Assembly (NCBI RefSeq): GCF_004571025.1
Contig: NZ_SPQT01000017.1
Span: 124,001 to 188,000, forward strand
Length of the DNA: 64,000 bases
Origin: Bradyrhizobium niftali
GTDB taxonomy: Bacteria; Pseudomonadota; Alphaproteobacteria; Rhizobiales; Xanthobacteraceae
Direction: 5' to 3'
A program made the position numbers and the translations under genes. The first letter of the stretch is position 1, and the number at the start of each line of letters is the position of its first letter. Shown here one piece after another: positions 42,998 to 51,291 of this stretch. A model generated the notes under the pieces. The model worked only from the letters and a program-made list of their open reading frames with translations. It did not search any database and was not told where the DNA came from.

Positions 42998-43430
42998 GGC
43001 TTGCACTCCTTGCATGTGGTTACCTCTAGAAATGCCAGTGCCGCGTCGCGCTTCGAGCGTACTGCTGGAGCTTGTCCAGATGCTTTTCATCGGAGCCTCA
43101 ATGGCCACGTGGCAAACGAACACATGATTCAGAATGGGCTCCGAGAAAGGCGGAGTACGGAGGTGTCGTTTAGAAAATTTTGAGCCGCGGCTACACCTTC
43201 GGCTTCATCTCTTGTCTCTTCGCATTCAGCAAGCGAACGGAAATGATCTCAGGATCAGGTCAGTCATTGCCGAACCCTGATCCATTGCTCATGGCTCGCG
43301 GGACAACGAATATTTATTAGACCGGTGATTGACACCAGACAAGACTTAGCACCGGCGCATTGCCGTTCCGGAGAAGTACGGTCAGGAGGATTGACGCACG
43401 AGCGCAAGGCGACGCGAACTTCCGGTTCGG

Positions 43431-43492
43431 GTCATGAGCGTCGGTTGGCCTCTGAGGTGACGACTTCCAGTCTGACCGGATAAGCGGACATC
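43431..43492 (+). repeat. Island repeat R2, copy 2
   Basis: GGGTCATGAGCGTCGGTTGG, then GACTTCCAGTCTGACC and GCGGACATCG, the same motif order as at 33868-33940. It lies in the 830-base gap 42998-43830, where I see no gene. Confidence 0.6.
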
Positions 43493-43636
43493 GTGAGATC
43501 GAACAGGGATGTCTCGAACAAGCCAGCTCAGTCGATTCGTCGCTGCGGCGCCTAGTCCGCTAGGTCAGGCCCGCGGGTCTCCAACGGAGTAGCCCCTTTT
43601 GGGCAGTCATGTTTTCCACTTCATCGGCGTATATTT

Positions 43637-43749
43637 AACTCGCCAGCCGGGCCGGTTCAGCCCCTTCCAGCCCCAGCCCGGAGAGGCAGGCGGCCCTACC
43701 ACGCGCGAAGCGAGGCAGGGTCGCTGCGCGTCATACACTCGCGGATGAG
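43637..43749 (+). repeat. Island repeat R1, copy 2
   Basis: Matches 33112-33221, with GGAGAGGCAGGCGGCCCTAC, TCGCTGCGCGTCAT and CTCGCGGATGAG in the same order and spacing. Confidence 0.85.
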
Positions 43750-43830
43750 GAACGAGGACAAAACTGATCGGTCGGCGCTTGGTTACTGAAAGCCGGTTGC
43801 ATTCCCGCCTGCCCAGCAAGGGAGGGAGTC

Positions 43831-43950
43831 GTGATCAAACAACCTCATTTCGACCCTTACTCGGTCCCAGCACGCATCTGTTTTGCCGTTGCGGTTGTCG
43901 GTGGCGCGCTGCTCATCGCGGTGGCGATTGTGAGTATCTATTTGATGTAG
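43831..43950 (+). CDS. 39-residue membrane micro-protein with strong ribosome site
   Basis: A GTG start gives MIKQPHFDPYSVPARICFAV, then VVGGALLIAVAIVSIYLM and a TAG. GGGAGG lies four to five bases before the GTG, one of the best ribosome sites in the island. One membrane helix fills the C-terminal half. Family and function are unknown. Confidence 0.6.
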   Translation: MIKQPHFDPYSVPARICFAVAVVGGALLIAVAIVSIYLM

Positions 43951-44166
43951 GCATAGTCGCCTTTGGGTTACAGGCGGACGATCGAAGTTAGGCCAGCAAC
44001 TGCCTTGAAGGCGGACCATTGCTCCGCGCTCAGCCGGGACAGCTTCGGGCCAGAAGCGGAAGTTTAATTACGCCTCGGTGTCGTAGTCCCTGGGTGTGCC
44101 GTCGGCATACACGCTCTGCAATTCGGAGGGGCGCAAACCGCCAACTTTTTTGACGCCGTTTTCGTA

Positions 44167-44259
44167 TCAAGTGCAGTCGTGAGGCGCGTCGTGAATCCCA
44201 ACGCCATCGGCCTTCATCTCCCTGATCTTCGCGGCATCGATGCTCGCCTTGTGCCCTTT
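44167..44259 (-). pseudogene. Possible remnant of a serine resolvase
   Basis: The minus strand reads KGHKASIDAAKIREMKADGVG before losing similarity and stopping. This matches the helix-turn-helix linker of resolvase/invertase proteins (GRKxxIDxxKIREMKAxGxG). The catalytic domain is absent. The remainder of 43951-44488 shows no gene. Confidence 0.45.
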
Positions 44260-44488
44260 AGACGCATTAAAGTTGCGCCTGTGGTTCACTGCGGCGGTGT
44301 GTGACACGCCAATGTACGCCGCTATCCGCCAGGCAACTTGACGCTTCAACGAGCTTAACACTTCGCGCTGTAATTGTCCTTTGGGACAATGTTGATCCAA
44401 AGTACATCCATCATCTAACCTCTCCAGCGAACGTGGCGACGTTTTTCTCAATCCGCGCACCAAATCGCATTCGATTTTGGAGGCAACA

Positions 44489-45169
44489 GTGTTTGTTCGC
44501 ATCACAGATAGGACTTACCGCCCTAATTCTCTCTCAGACTTCGGCATGACGACCAGTACAAATCAGATCGTCAGCCTAAGCGAGTTCACCTACAAGAAGG
44601 GCCGAGAAATTTTCGGTGAGAAGGAGCCCGCTGAATTTGTGTTTCAGGTCAAGCAAGGAGCGGTGCGCACCTACAAACTTCTTTCCGACGGTCGCCGCCA
44701 GATCAGCGCGTTTCACTTAGCTGGAGACATCTTCGGACTCGAGAACGGAGCGGTCCATCGCTTTACCGCTGAGGCCGTCACCCAAACCACTGTCCGCTTG
44801 GTCCGGCGGCAAAGTCTTGAAGCGGGAGCGGAGACGGATGCAGTCGTCACCCGTAATCTAATCACCATGACGACCGATAATCTACAGCACGCGGAAACCC
44901 ACATGTTGCTTCTTGGTCGCAAGAACGCGTTGGAACGCGTCGCTGCCTTCTTATTGGAAATGGATCGGCGAATGGTACCTGGGAGCCAAATGTCGCTTCC
45001 GATGTCCCGGCGGGACATTGCTGATTATCTAGGCATAACGCTCGAAACGGTTTCGCGGGCACTCTCGCGCTTGAAAGCCGAAAACGTCATCGGCTTCGTC
45101 GGTGAGAACCACCGCGAAATTGTGCTCACGGACCGCATTCGGCTCGAGACATTCGATATGCCAGCGTAG
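44489..45169 (+). CDS. CRP/FNR-family regulator, FixK-like
   Basis: A 226-residue protein. The cyclic-nucleotide-like domain (about 30-150: EFVFQVKQGAVRTYKLLSDGRRQISAFHLAGDIFGLE) is joined by a long dimer helix to a winged helix with SRRDIADYLGITLETVSRALSRL. The ETVSR recognition helix is that of FNR/FixK proteins, which bind TTGAT-N4-ATCAA. There is no N-terminal cysteine cluster, so it is not an oxygen-sensing FNR itself. GTG 44489 is chosen because GGAGG lies five bases before it; ATG 44546 is an alternative. No full FixK box is seen upstream. Confidence 0.88.
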   Translation: MFVRITDRTYRPNSLSDFGMTTSTNQIVSLSEFTYKKGREIFGEKEPAEFVFQVKQGAVRTYKLLSDGRRQISAFHLAGDIFGLENGAVHRFTAEAVTQTTVRLVRRQSLEAGAETDAVVTRNLITMTTDNLQHAETHMLLLGRKNALERVAAFLLEMDRRMVPGSQMSLPMSRRDIADYLGITLETVSRALSRLKAENVIGFVGENHREIVLTDRIRLETFDMPA

Positions 45170-45379
45170 CGCTGCGTTCAGTCTTCCTTGAACTTAGCGG
45201 TCGGTACCCACCAGCCTTGAACCGACCGTAATCGGCGCGCGGCTGCCAGTGGCGATGCGCATCAACTCCGGTTGCTCCACCCGCGCGACGCGCTCGTCGA
45301 GTTCGGCGGCGTGGCAGGCCCGCAAAGGCGTCAACGACTTTGCTGTACTCGGCGGCCTCGCTGGGCGTGACGCTCCCAA

Positions 45380-45470
45380 TTGCCGAAAACACTCATGCTT
45401 GCCGGGGAGTTTTTCCCTCCCTCGTTGGGTTGCCGATTCCTGCCCAAGGTCTTGCGGATAAAGCATGCTT
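45380..45470. repeat. Island repeat R3, copy 2
   Basis: TTGCCGAAAA, CATGCTTGC, GGGGAGTTTTTC, TGCCCAAGGTC, then GCGGAT and the perfect palindrome AAGCATGCTT (45461-45470). It is aligned end to end with 42084-42173, although the left palindrome is degraded (ACTCATGCTT). It lies in the 384-base gap 45170-45553, which has no supported gene. Confidence 0.85.
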
Positions 45471-45553
45471 ACCGTCTCTTGAACTGGAAGGAGAGGCCGC
45501 CTTGCAAACGGCATCTCCTTCGTGCGGGAGGCGATGATGGATGAGCGATGTCG

Positions 45554-46372
45554 TCAAGACCTGATGAACGAAAGCAGGTCGGGGTTGAGGACATCCGCAT
45601 GTGTGGTGAGCATGCCATGGGGGTAGCCTGGATAAGTTTTCAGCGACCCGTTCTTAAGCAGCTCGACCGCACGCGGCACCGAACTTGCGAACGGGACGAC
45701 TTGATCAGCCTCGCCATGCATCACCAGCACCGGCACGGTGATCTTCTTCAGGTCTTCGGTATAATCTTCGAGCCAAGAGTCGACGGTTGCGTAATGAGCG
45801 AGGGCACCGCCGGCCATGCCTTGACGCCACCAGTTCGCAATGATCGCCTCCGAAGGCTTCGCTCCATCTCGGTTGTAGCCGTAGAACGGATTCTCAGGGA
45901 CGAAACGGTAGAACTCCGACCGGTTGCCCAGCACGCCTGCCCGGATCGCTTCGAACCACTCCGGCGGTTGACCGGACGGATTGTCATCGCTCCGGTACAT
46001 GTTCGGCGTCAGTGAAGCGACCAGCGCCGCCTTCGCGACGCGCGCCTGGTGGTGAGCGACATAGCGAGCCACCTCACCGCCACCCGTGGAGTGGCCGATG
46101 TGGATCGCGTCGCGCAGGTCGAGGTGTTCAGTCAGGGCCGCGAGGTCGGCAACCCAAGTGTCCATGTCGTTGCCGGTGTTGGGCTGGTCGGACCGGCCGT
46201 GGCCGCGCCGGTCGTGGGCGATCACCCGGTAGCCGTGGCGAAGGAAGAACATCATCTGGGCATCCCAGTCGTCCGCTGTCAGCGGCCAGCCGTGGCTGAA
46301 AACGATCGGCTGTCCTGAGCCCCAGTCCTTGTAGAAGATGTTTACGCCGTCTGTAGTCGTGATCGTCGACAT
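45554..46372 (-). CDS. Alpha/beta hydrolase, non-haem chloroperoxidase type
   Basis: A 272-residue alpha/beta hydrolase. The oxyanion motif is VFSHGWPLTADDWD, then HDRRGHGRSDQP, the nucleophile serine in HIGHSTGGGE, the catalytic aspartate in MHGEADQVVPF and histidine in GYPHGMLTTHAD. The group includes cofactor-free haloperoxidases and esterases (perhydrolysis and arylesterase activity). It is soluble with no signal peptide. It stands alone in the island and its codon use is more core-like than that of its neighbours, so it may have arrived separately. Confidence 0.9.
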   Translation of the reverse strand: MSTITTTDGVNIFYKDWGSGQPIVFSHGWPLTADDWDAQMMFFLRHGYRVIAHDRRGHGRSDQPNTGNDMDTWVADLAALTEHLDLRDAIHIGHSTGGGEVARYVAHHQARVAKAALVASLTPNMYRSDDNPSGQPPEWFEAIRAGVLGNRSEFYRFVPENPFYGYNRDGAKPSEAIIANWWRQGMAGGALAHYATVDSWLEDYTEDLKKITVPVLVMHGEADQVVPFASSVPRAVELLKNGSLKTYPGYPHGMLTTHADVLNPDLLSFIRS

Positions 46373-46856
46373 CGAGTCGCTCCATCTGCGCTGTTAGATC
46401 TTTGTTGAAAAGTTTGCGGACGGGGGTCTAAAAAAAGCCGGCAGTCCCAAGCTGATCAGGCCACAGATCGCGCCCCCTGGCTTTCCAAAAGACACGATGT
46501 TCAGCGGCCTCGCCGGCGAGCCCTTGCCGTGGCAACACCCGATCGCCGACGCGTTATCGCCGGATCCGGCGCGGCGCTATTCCGCTCCTGCGCATTCGCG
46601 CGCGTTTCCCGCTAAATGAGGGACGCCCCTCTCGATCGCGCTGCAGAATTGTCGAGGCCGTACTGAATTGCGATCACGCCGTGCCTATCGGCCTGGAGTG
46701 CTGGGATCACTTTGCTGAAGACGATACTATGCTTCGGCGAAGACATTGTTCGTTGTCCTTTTTTTGGTTGAAGACTGCGAAACGGTAATTCCCTCTTTGG
46801 CTCCTGACCAAGACCTTGTAGGCTTCGAGCTATGCCTGGAAGATATACGAGGGATC
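46373..46856. other. Gap upstream of the hydrolase
   Basis: 484 bases. A short frame around 46440-46618 on the plus strand reads PGFPKDTMFSGLAGEPLPW before stopping; it may be a gene relic, but I cannot name it. No other gene is seen. Confidence 0.4.
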
Positions 46857-46967
46857 ATGGAGCTCCGGCACCTGCGCTATTTCGTTGCCGTCGCTGAAGA
46901 AGGCCTTGCCATGGGCAATTGCGGCCAATCGGGAATAGTCCAGGTCGAGCTGTACAACACACGCTAA
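46857..46967 (+). pseudogene. N-terminal remnant of a LysR-type regulator
   Basis: ATG 46857 gives MELRHLRYFVAVAEEG, the canonical start of LysR proteins, then similarity ends abruptly after about 17 residues and the frame stops at 46967. The rest of the winged helix and the effector domain are absent. Confidence 0.65.
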
Positions 46968-47112
46968 CCCAACGCATGGCAAGATTGCCGCAAGGTGCAC
47001 CGGTCCGCTTTAGTGCTGCACACTTCCGGAACCCCGGCCGTCCAGGCTTGAACCGGTACTTGGCGACAGATCCATGCCACGCAGCATTCCCTGATCCAGA
47101 GGTTCGAGGCAT
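46968..47112 (-). pseudogene. Possible remnant of a Cys-motif small protein gene
   Basis: The minus strand reads KYRFKPGRPGFRKCAALKRTGAPCGNLAMRWVSVC. The pattern CxAxxRTGxPCxNxAM...C is that of short phage- or island-borne proteins ending in a HGG motif, but the histidine and glycines are missing. It ends against the LysR remnant and is probably decayed. Confidence 0.35.
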
Positions 47113-47221
47113 TTAGGCCTCCATGCCGTGAACATGGCACATGCTAAACCTAAACGCCTTTGCTCCTAAAGGGCCATCTTAGCCTCGGTTGGAGTTGTTG
47201 CCACTTCGTCGGGGGGATCAA

Positions 47222-47509
47222 ATGCCGCAAATGTCGAATATTCAATTCGCGGTATTTCCGGCATTTGTGCATCTAAAGACAGCCCTTCAGTCCGCACCTA
47301 CGCGAGCCGACTTAGCCCTCGGATCTACAATCAGTTTCGCTCCCGTTTCGGCGGGCTCTTTGCCCAAACAATTTGATAGCTCTGCGTGGTTTCTGACCAC
47401 CTTCGTTGACCGGTATTCGCTGGAACAGGCCCGCGCGCTCGTTGCGGCCACGATCGCGGGCGAGACTATCATTATCGGCCCGGTCGCGCGCAGCGGTGCG
47501 AGCCGATGA
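47222..47509 (+). CDS. Hypothetical protein coupled to the next gene
   Basis: Ninety-five residues (MPQMSNIQFAVFPAFVHLKT... to GETIIIGPVARSGASR), not recognised. Its TGA overlaps the next ATG as ATGA, which is the main support that it is translated. It may be a relic of a gene once coupled to the downstream one. Confidence 0.4.
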   Translation: MPQMSNIQFAVFPAFVHLKTALQSAPTRADLALGSTISFAPVSAGSLPKQFDSSAWFLTTFVDRYSLEQARALVAATIAGETIIIGPVARSGASR

Positions 47510-48061
47510 TCCCCGACACCAAGAGCGGCCTTCCGGAAATGGCCTGCGTCTCGGCGATGCAGAAGGCGATCAGGCGCAGTCTTGAGCGCGAGGCGATGGT
47601 ATTCGCCGTCGAACTGATGCACACGTCGCGCGGCTTTCACTCGATGGTCTGCAACAGACTGGAAGTGATCTGCCACGAAGACCTCGACACCGTTGCGGCG
47701 CCATGGGTCGTGCCGTTCGTCGCGACGGCGCTGGCGCGGTCCAGAGAGCGCTACAGCAGCAAGATCGGCGAGGCCCGGCTGATGGTCGGCAACTGCACCA
47801 GGATCATGTGCAGGGCTCCCAAGAGCCGCGCGGGCTGCCACTTCGCCGCCGCGATCGGACTGCGGTCAATGCTTGAGGATTTCGCGCCGACGATCCCCGA
47901 CTGGGCCAACGATCAGCACACACTGCAAGGCCGCAAGATGGGTCGCGGCCTCGATCACTTCCGCAAGGAGGGCGCCAAGCTGATCCCGCCGCCGAAGGGT
48001 GAATGATCCCTACGAGGATGAAGCCTATCGGTTGCGGGACATCAAACGGCGCAGCAAGTAA
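47506..48061 (+). CDS. MgsA/RarA C-terminal-like protein, 3' frameshift
   Basis: As read, 166 residues: MIPDTKSGLPEMACVSAMQKAIRRSLEREAMVFAVELMHTSR (seen in parts), then NRLEVICHEDLDT and PDWANDQHTLQGRKMGRGLDHFRKEG. This resembles the C-terminal domain of MgsA/RarA replication-recombination proteins as a separate protein. The frame stops with TGA at 48004-48006, but the +1 frame continues at once with DPYEDEAYRLRDIKRRSK and a TAA at 48061, the family ending I expect. So one base appears lost near 48004. The main domain is intact and may still work. Confidence 0.72.
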
Positions 48062-48368
48062 GACCTGGACACAAGCAGGACCACGTTTTGCTCCTTCCAA
48101 CATCACCTTTGTTGGCGGCACCACGTTGCTCCCGCGAACATCATCGTTGTGCGCGGGAGCCCTGCCGCTGACAGTTAGCGGCGGCTTGTTCGATCCGACA
48201 ATCTGACCTCCCGCATTTTCTGCGGCAGTTTTCCCCGACATTGCCAGCCTCCTGCGGGCGGCGGGCGAAGCTGCCGCCGGGCCGAACAGGGACGAGGCCG
48301 ATGGCGGCTAAGGCGTCGACCGACCGGACGCGGGGCAAGCCAGCAAGTGGCAGCACTGATTGGGCGAC
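48062..48368. other. Gap without a gene
   Basis: 307 bases. TTGTTGGCGGCACCACGTTG and GTGCGCGGGAGCCCTG lie here, but no codon bias is seen. It separates the MgsA-like gene from the end of the duplicated micro-protein genes. Confidence 0.5.
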
Positions 48369-48476
48369 TTAATCAATGGCTATAAAGATGCCGATAATAA
48401 TCGCTAGCGATACGACGATCACCAGCAGGCTGGTCGTGAGCCACTGGGGTATGCGCTTCGCGGGTTGTTGGGTCAT
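48369..48476 (-). CDS. 35-residue membrane micro-protein, downstream copy
   Basis: MTQQPAKRIPQWLTTSLLVI, then VVSLAIIIGIFIAID and a TAA. The basic start KRIPQWL is followed by one membrane helix. It is the second member of a tandem duplication; the upstream copy reads through into it in a different frame. Confidence 0.6.
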   Translation of the reverse strand: MTQQPAKRIPQWLTTSLLVIVVSLAIIIGIFIAID

Positions 48477-48576
48477 GTATGGCCATAAAGAGGCCGATAG
48501 TCGCCAGCGATACGACGATCACCAGCAGGTCGATCATGAGCCACTGGGGTATGCGCTTCGCGGGTTGCTGGGTCAT
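48373..48576 (-). CDS. Membrane micro-protein, upstream copy with run-on tail
   Basis: Begins MTQQPAKRIPQWLMIDLLVI then VVSLATIGLFMAIHD, nearly the same as the copy at 48369-48476. Because the duplication removed its stop codon, it continues 34 more residues in the wrong frame across the second copy and ends at 48373. GGAGGGA lies eight bases before ATG 48576. The functional part is probably the first 33 residues. Confidence 0.6.
   Translation of the reverse strand: MTQQPAKRIPQWLMIDLLVIVVSLATIGLFMAIHDPTTREAHTPVAHDQPAGDRRIASDYYRHLYSH
48377..48576. repeat. Tandem duplication of about 100 bp
   Basis: Units 48377-48476 and 48477-48576 share CCACTGGGGTATGCGCTTCG, CGGGTTG and CGATACGACGATCACCAGCA, with a few differences (one three-base indel). 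The unit is not a multiple of three, which explains the frame change between the two copies. Confidence 0.9.
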
Positions 48577-49654
48577 GGCTTGTTCCCTCCGCGAGCCGTA
48601 TTCTGCCGGAAGAGCGCAAGTGGTTATGAACCAGTTCACATTTGGGGATTGATTTGGGCATCGGCGGCGAGTTGGTTGAGGGTTACCCCAGCGCCCTCCA
48701 GCAGTGCCGCTGTGGGTCAACGCGCCAGCAGCAGCGCCACCGCGACCATGACGACGACCAGCGCGATGAAGAACAGGGCTTAGTGCGGAAGTGGTCGGCT
48801 TCAAGGGCAACCTTCGTATGGTTCCGTGGCCCCTTTAGATGCCCGACGTTTACGTTTGTTCAATTGAACCGCTGATCGCGATCCTCTTAGCTAGGGTATG
48901 CGGTAGCGCTTCGCTATCGCTGCCCTCCTTGGGCGTTTCCTCCCTAGACTTGGGCCGCTTGTGGCAACGCAGGCAGCCTTTCTTTTTGTGTATGCCGTCA
49001 CGTCCGCAGAGCAGTGTGAGGTCGAGCGCGGCTCTGCTCGTACTTGTCCCGGCCCACTGCCATCGCGCTCACATCGCGCAAGGCCATTGTGTACGAGATG
49101 GTACATAAGTTAGGCCGCTGCGAGCATTTGCAATATATTTACGCGGCGCGATCGCGCGGTCCCCGCGCTTTGGTGCGCTCTCCAAGGGACCCTGCCGACC
49201 GATTGCGGAGGGACCGCTACAACTTCACGCGCCCGGACAGCGTCACGCGCCGCACGTCATCACGATCACGACACTGCCAAGCTTACCTGTTCCGTTAACT
49301 TTTCATTAACCGGGTCCGCGCACCATCGATCCCGTTCTGAGGGGACACTGCGTCGCTTCTTGTCTTGTCGCCACGCATCGTCACCACGACGCGACCGTGC
49401 GTCAGCATCAAGCGCACGACCCTCACCAATCCCTCCCGCTGGTTTCCGGCGGAACGGCATCACGCCACCGGGTCACCATCGCCAGCGCTCGCGCGCATCG
49501 CCTGATTTGGTTGTTAACAATTCGGCGATCTGAGCAATATTGACCAGCGGCGGCGGAACTCGAAGCGCATGCTGAGGCCATCACCGCCCCGCCATCGGCA
49601 TCCATCGGTGACTGAGAGATCGGTAACGCTCCCGCCCAACTAGGGGAGAGCATT
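48577..49654. other. Long gap with short-motif-rich sequence
   Basis: Over 1 kb without a supported gene. A frame on the minus strand near 48860-49050 reads LLCGRDGIHKKKGCLRCHKRP without a start codon. From 49200 to 49500 the sequence is rich in CATCACGA, GTCACG and GCGTCA words, a texture that returns at 49855-50010. Confidence 0.5.
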
Positions 49655-49834
49655 ATGCCCACGACGCATTCCGACGTACTCTTCAGTCGCGCTGAGACCG
49701 GAATTATACCCTGTCCGCGTTGCAGCGAGCCCATGAGGCTGACTTGCATCACGCCCGGTGCGGAAGGCTACGATCTAAGGACCTTTGATTGCGAAAGGTG
49801 CGATAGATCGAAATCCTTCGTGGTCAAAATCTAA
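49655..49834 (+). CDS. Small zinc-ribbon protein, 59 residues
   Basis: MPTTHSDVLFSRAETGIIPC then PRCSEPMRLTCITPGAEGYD and FDCERCDRSKSFVVKI. CPRC and CERC form a zinc ribbon with a middle beta sheet. GGGGAG precedes ATG 49655. The pattern FDCxxCxxSKSFVVK is familiar from small Bradyrhizobium proteins. Function is unknown; it resembles treble-clef helper proteins. Confidence 0.68.
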   Translation: MPTTHSDVLFSRAETGIIPCPRCSEPMRLTCITPGAEGYDLRTFDCERCDRSKSFVVKI

Positions 49835-50037
49835 CTCGGCGACGGCCTAACCCACCCTTCGCGCGCAAATCGCGTCATCGCGACCGACGACGACAACAGC
49901 GCCATCACGGCGCGGACAGGCGCGGCATCACGGCATCGCGTCACGTCGAGCGCGCCAGCATCACGACGACGGACAGGCGACCGGGAGCGACGGGCAGGCG
50001 TCTGGCGTCAGGCGCGAGGCCGTACAACGGGCCGTTG

Positions 50038-50553
50038 TCAAATGAGCTGCATCACAAGGTGAATGACCTGCGGCTCCCGGCTGGGCGCAGGCTGGAACCC
50101 GAACTTGCTAAACACCTTCCGCATGGCGGTGTTCTCCGGCAGCACTTCCGCGATCAATTCCGTCAACCCGGCGTCGCGCGCAATGCCCGCCAGATGCCGC
50201 ATCAGATGCGACCCGATGCCTTGCCCCTGATAGCCGTCCATGACCATGAAAGCCACCTCGGCACTGCCGGGTTCAACAACGATGTAGCGCCCACCGCCGA
50301 CGATGGTGGGGCGGCCATCCTCGTCAGCCAGCGCAATCAGGGCGACGTGATTGCGGAAGTCGATCCTCATAAAGAAATCGATTTCCTTCTGCGGGAAGCC
50401 GCGTTTCGCCACGAAGAAACGCCGCCGTAGCGCCTCCGTGCTCGTGCGCCCGATTGCCGCGAGCATGTCGTCCTCGTCATCCGGCAGAAGCGCCCGGATT
50501 TCAATCGGACGCCCATCGCGGAGATGTTCGATGGCGCGATAGCTATCAGGCAT
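50038..50553 (-). CDS. GNAT-family N-acetyltransferase
   Basis: A 171-residue GNAT protein. The acetyl-CoA pyrophosphate loop is GYQGQGIGSHLMRHL near residue 120, preceded by the beta-4 strand AEVAFMVMD and followed by ENTAMRKVFSKFGFQ. The N-terminus (YRAIEHLRDGRPIEIRALLPDDEDDML) is typical of acetyltransferases related to the Pat domain of bacterial protein acetylases. GGGAGA lies six bases before ATG 50553. The substrate is unknown. It marks the right part of the island. Confidence 0.88.
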   Translation of the reverse strand: MPDSYRAIEHLRDGRPIEIRALLPDDEDDMLAAIGRTSTEALRRRFFVAKRGFPQKEIDFFMRIDFRNHVALIALADEDGRPTIVGGGRYIVVEPGSAEVAFMVMDGYQGQGIGSHLMRHLAGIARDAGLTELIAEVLPENTAMRKVFSKFGFQPAPSREPQVIHLVMQLI

Positions 50554-50759
50554 GATTATCTCCCTGCTGTCCGCGAAGATTAGAAGCTGCCACGCCGGCG
50601 TCGAGCGCGCCACCATCGCGCCAGCGTCGAGGCCGCAGAAAGGCCGCTCCGGGCAAACCGGGACCGCCAGCGCCATGTGAAACTAGGGCCTATTAGGGCC
50701 CGGCAGGTTCGGGAGGGCCTTTAGTTGAACGGAGCCAGACGGAATATGCCTACGTTTTC

Positions 50760-51030
50760 AGTACTTCCGCCGCTTTCAACAGACCGAAGAAATAGCTGGC
50801 GGAAAGGACCACACGGTTTTGCCGTACGCACGGCCCGCCATTTCGCCGCGGTTTTTCCAGCCCTGTCGACGGAGCCGGAAACCTGCTGGCGAGACGAACC
50901 TGACAGCGCCGTTCGTCCGCACGAAGCCTTGGGGCTCACGGAGAGCAATCCGCCCTGCCCCACGCCTCTCGCGCCCGACGCTGCCGCGTCCACCGCAAGC
51001 CCGGCTCGCGAAAATGACGACCACATGATC
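50760..51030. repeat. Part of a larger dispersed repeat at the right island edge
   Basis: Non-coding text including GCCCGCCATTTCGCCGCGG, GCGAGACGAACCTGACAGCG and TCCGCACGAAGCCTTGGGGC. I recall it as the other half of the composite Bradyrhizobium repeat seen at 28440-28745. The whole space 50554-51291 has no supported gene. Confidence 0.45.
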
Positions 51031-51291
51031 GCCCCTCAAGGATGAGCCGGGATAGGTGAACACATACGACAAATCCGAATTTCGGTAAAGTGGAATATTT
51101 TTGTGAAAGGGGATTGACCGGGCGGCGAGACAGGGCCGGTGTTATGCCCGACGGGCGAGCCCGGGGACCTGCGCTCCCTTGCAGCGTTCGGGGAACTGCT
51201 GCGACAAATCGTGCACATCAGGACATAAAGTCGCGGCAATCGTCGGGCTTGTCGACCGCGCCCTCCTTGCCCCCTGCTTTCCGGAGTTCTC

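Larger units (their letters stand above)
28746..50760. mobile_element. Probable integrated genomic island, about 22 kb
   Basis: It begins near a tyrosine integrase, has lower GC than its flanks with AT-rich gaps, and is dense in small genes, broken genes and twice-occurring short repeats. Candidate halves of one composite repeat lie on either side (28440-28745 and 50760-51030). No tRNA and no clear direct-repeat att pair was found, so the ends are approximate. Much of the cargo is decayed, which suggests an old insertion. Confidence 0.55.

Noticed and set aside
48860..49050. Cys-pair frame CLRCHKRP on the minus strand
   Set aside because: It has no start codon in frame and a stop just upstream; at best a relic.
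28886..50704. AGGGCCCGGC on both sides of the island as an att pair
   Set aside because: Ten GC-only bases can match by chance in this DNA, and flanking bases do not agree.
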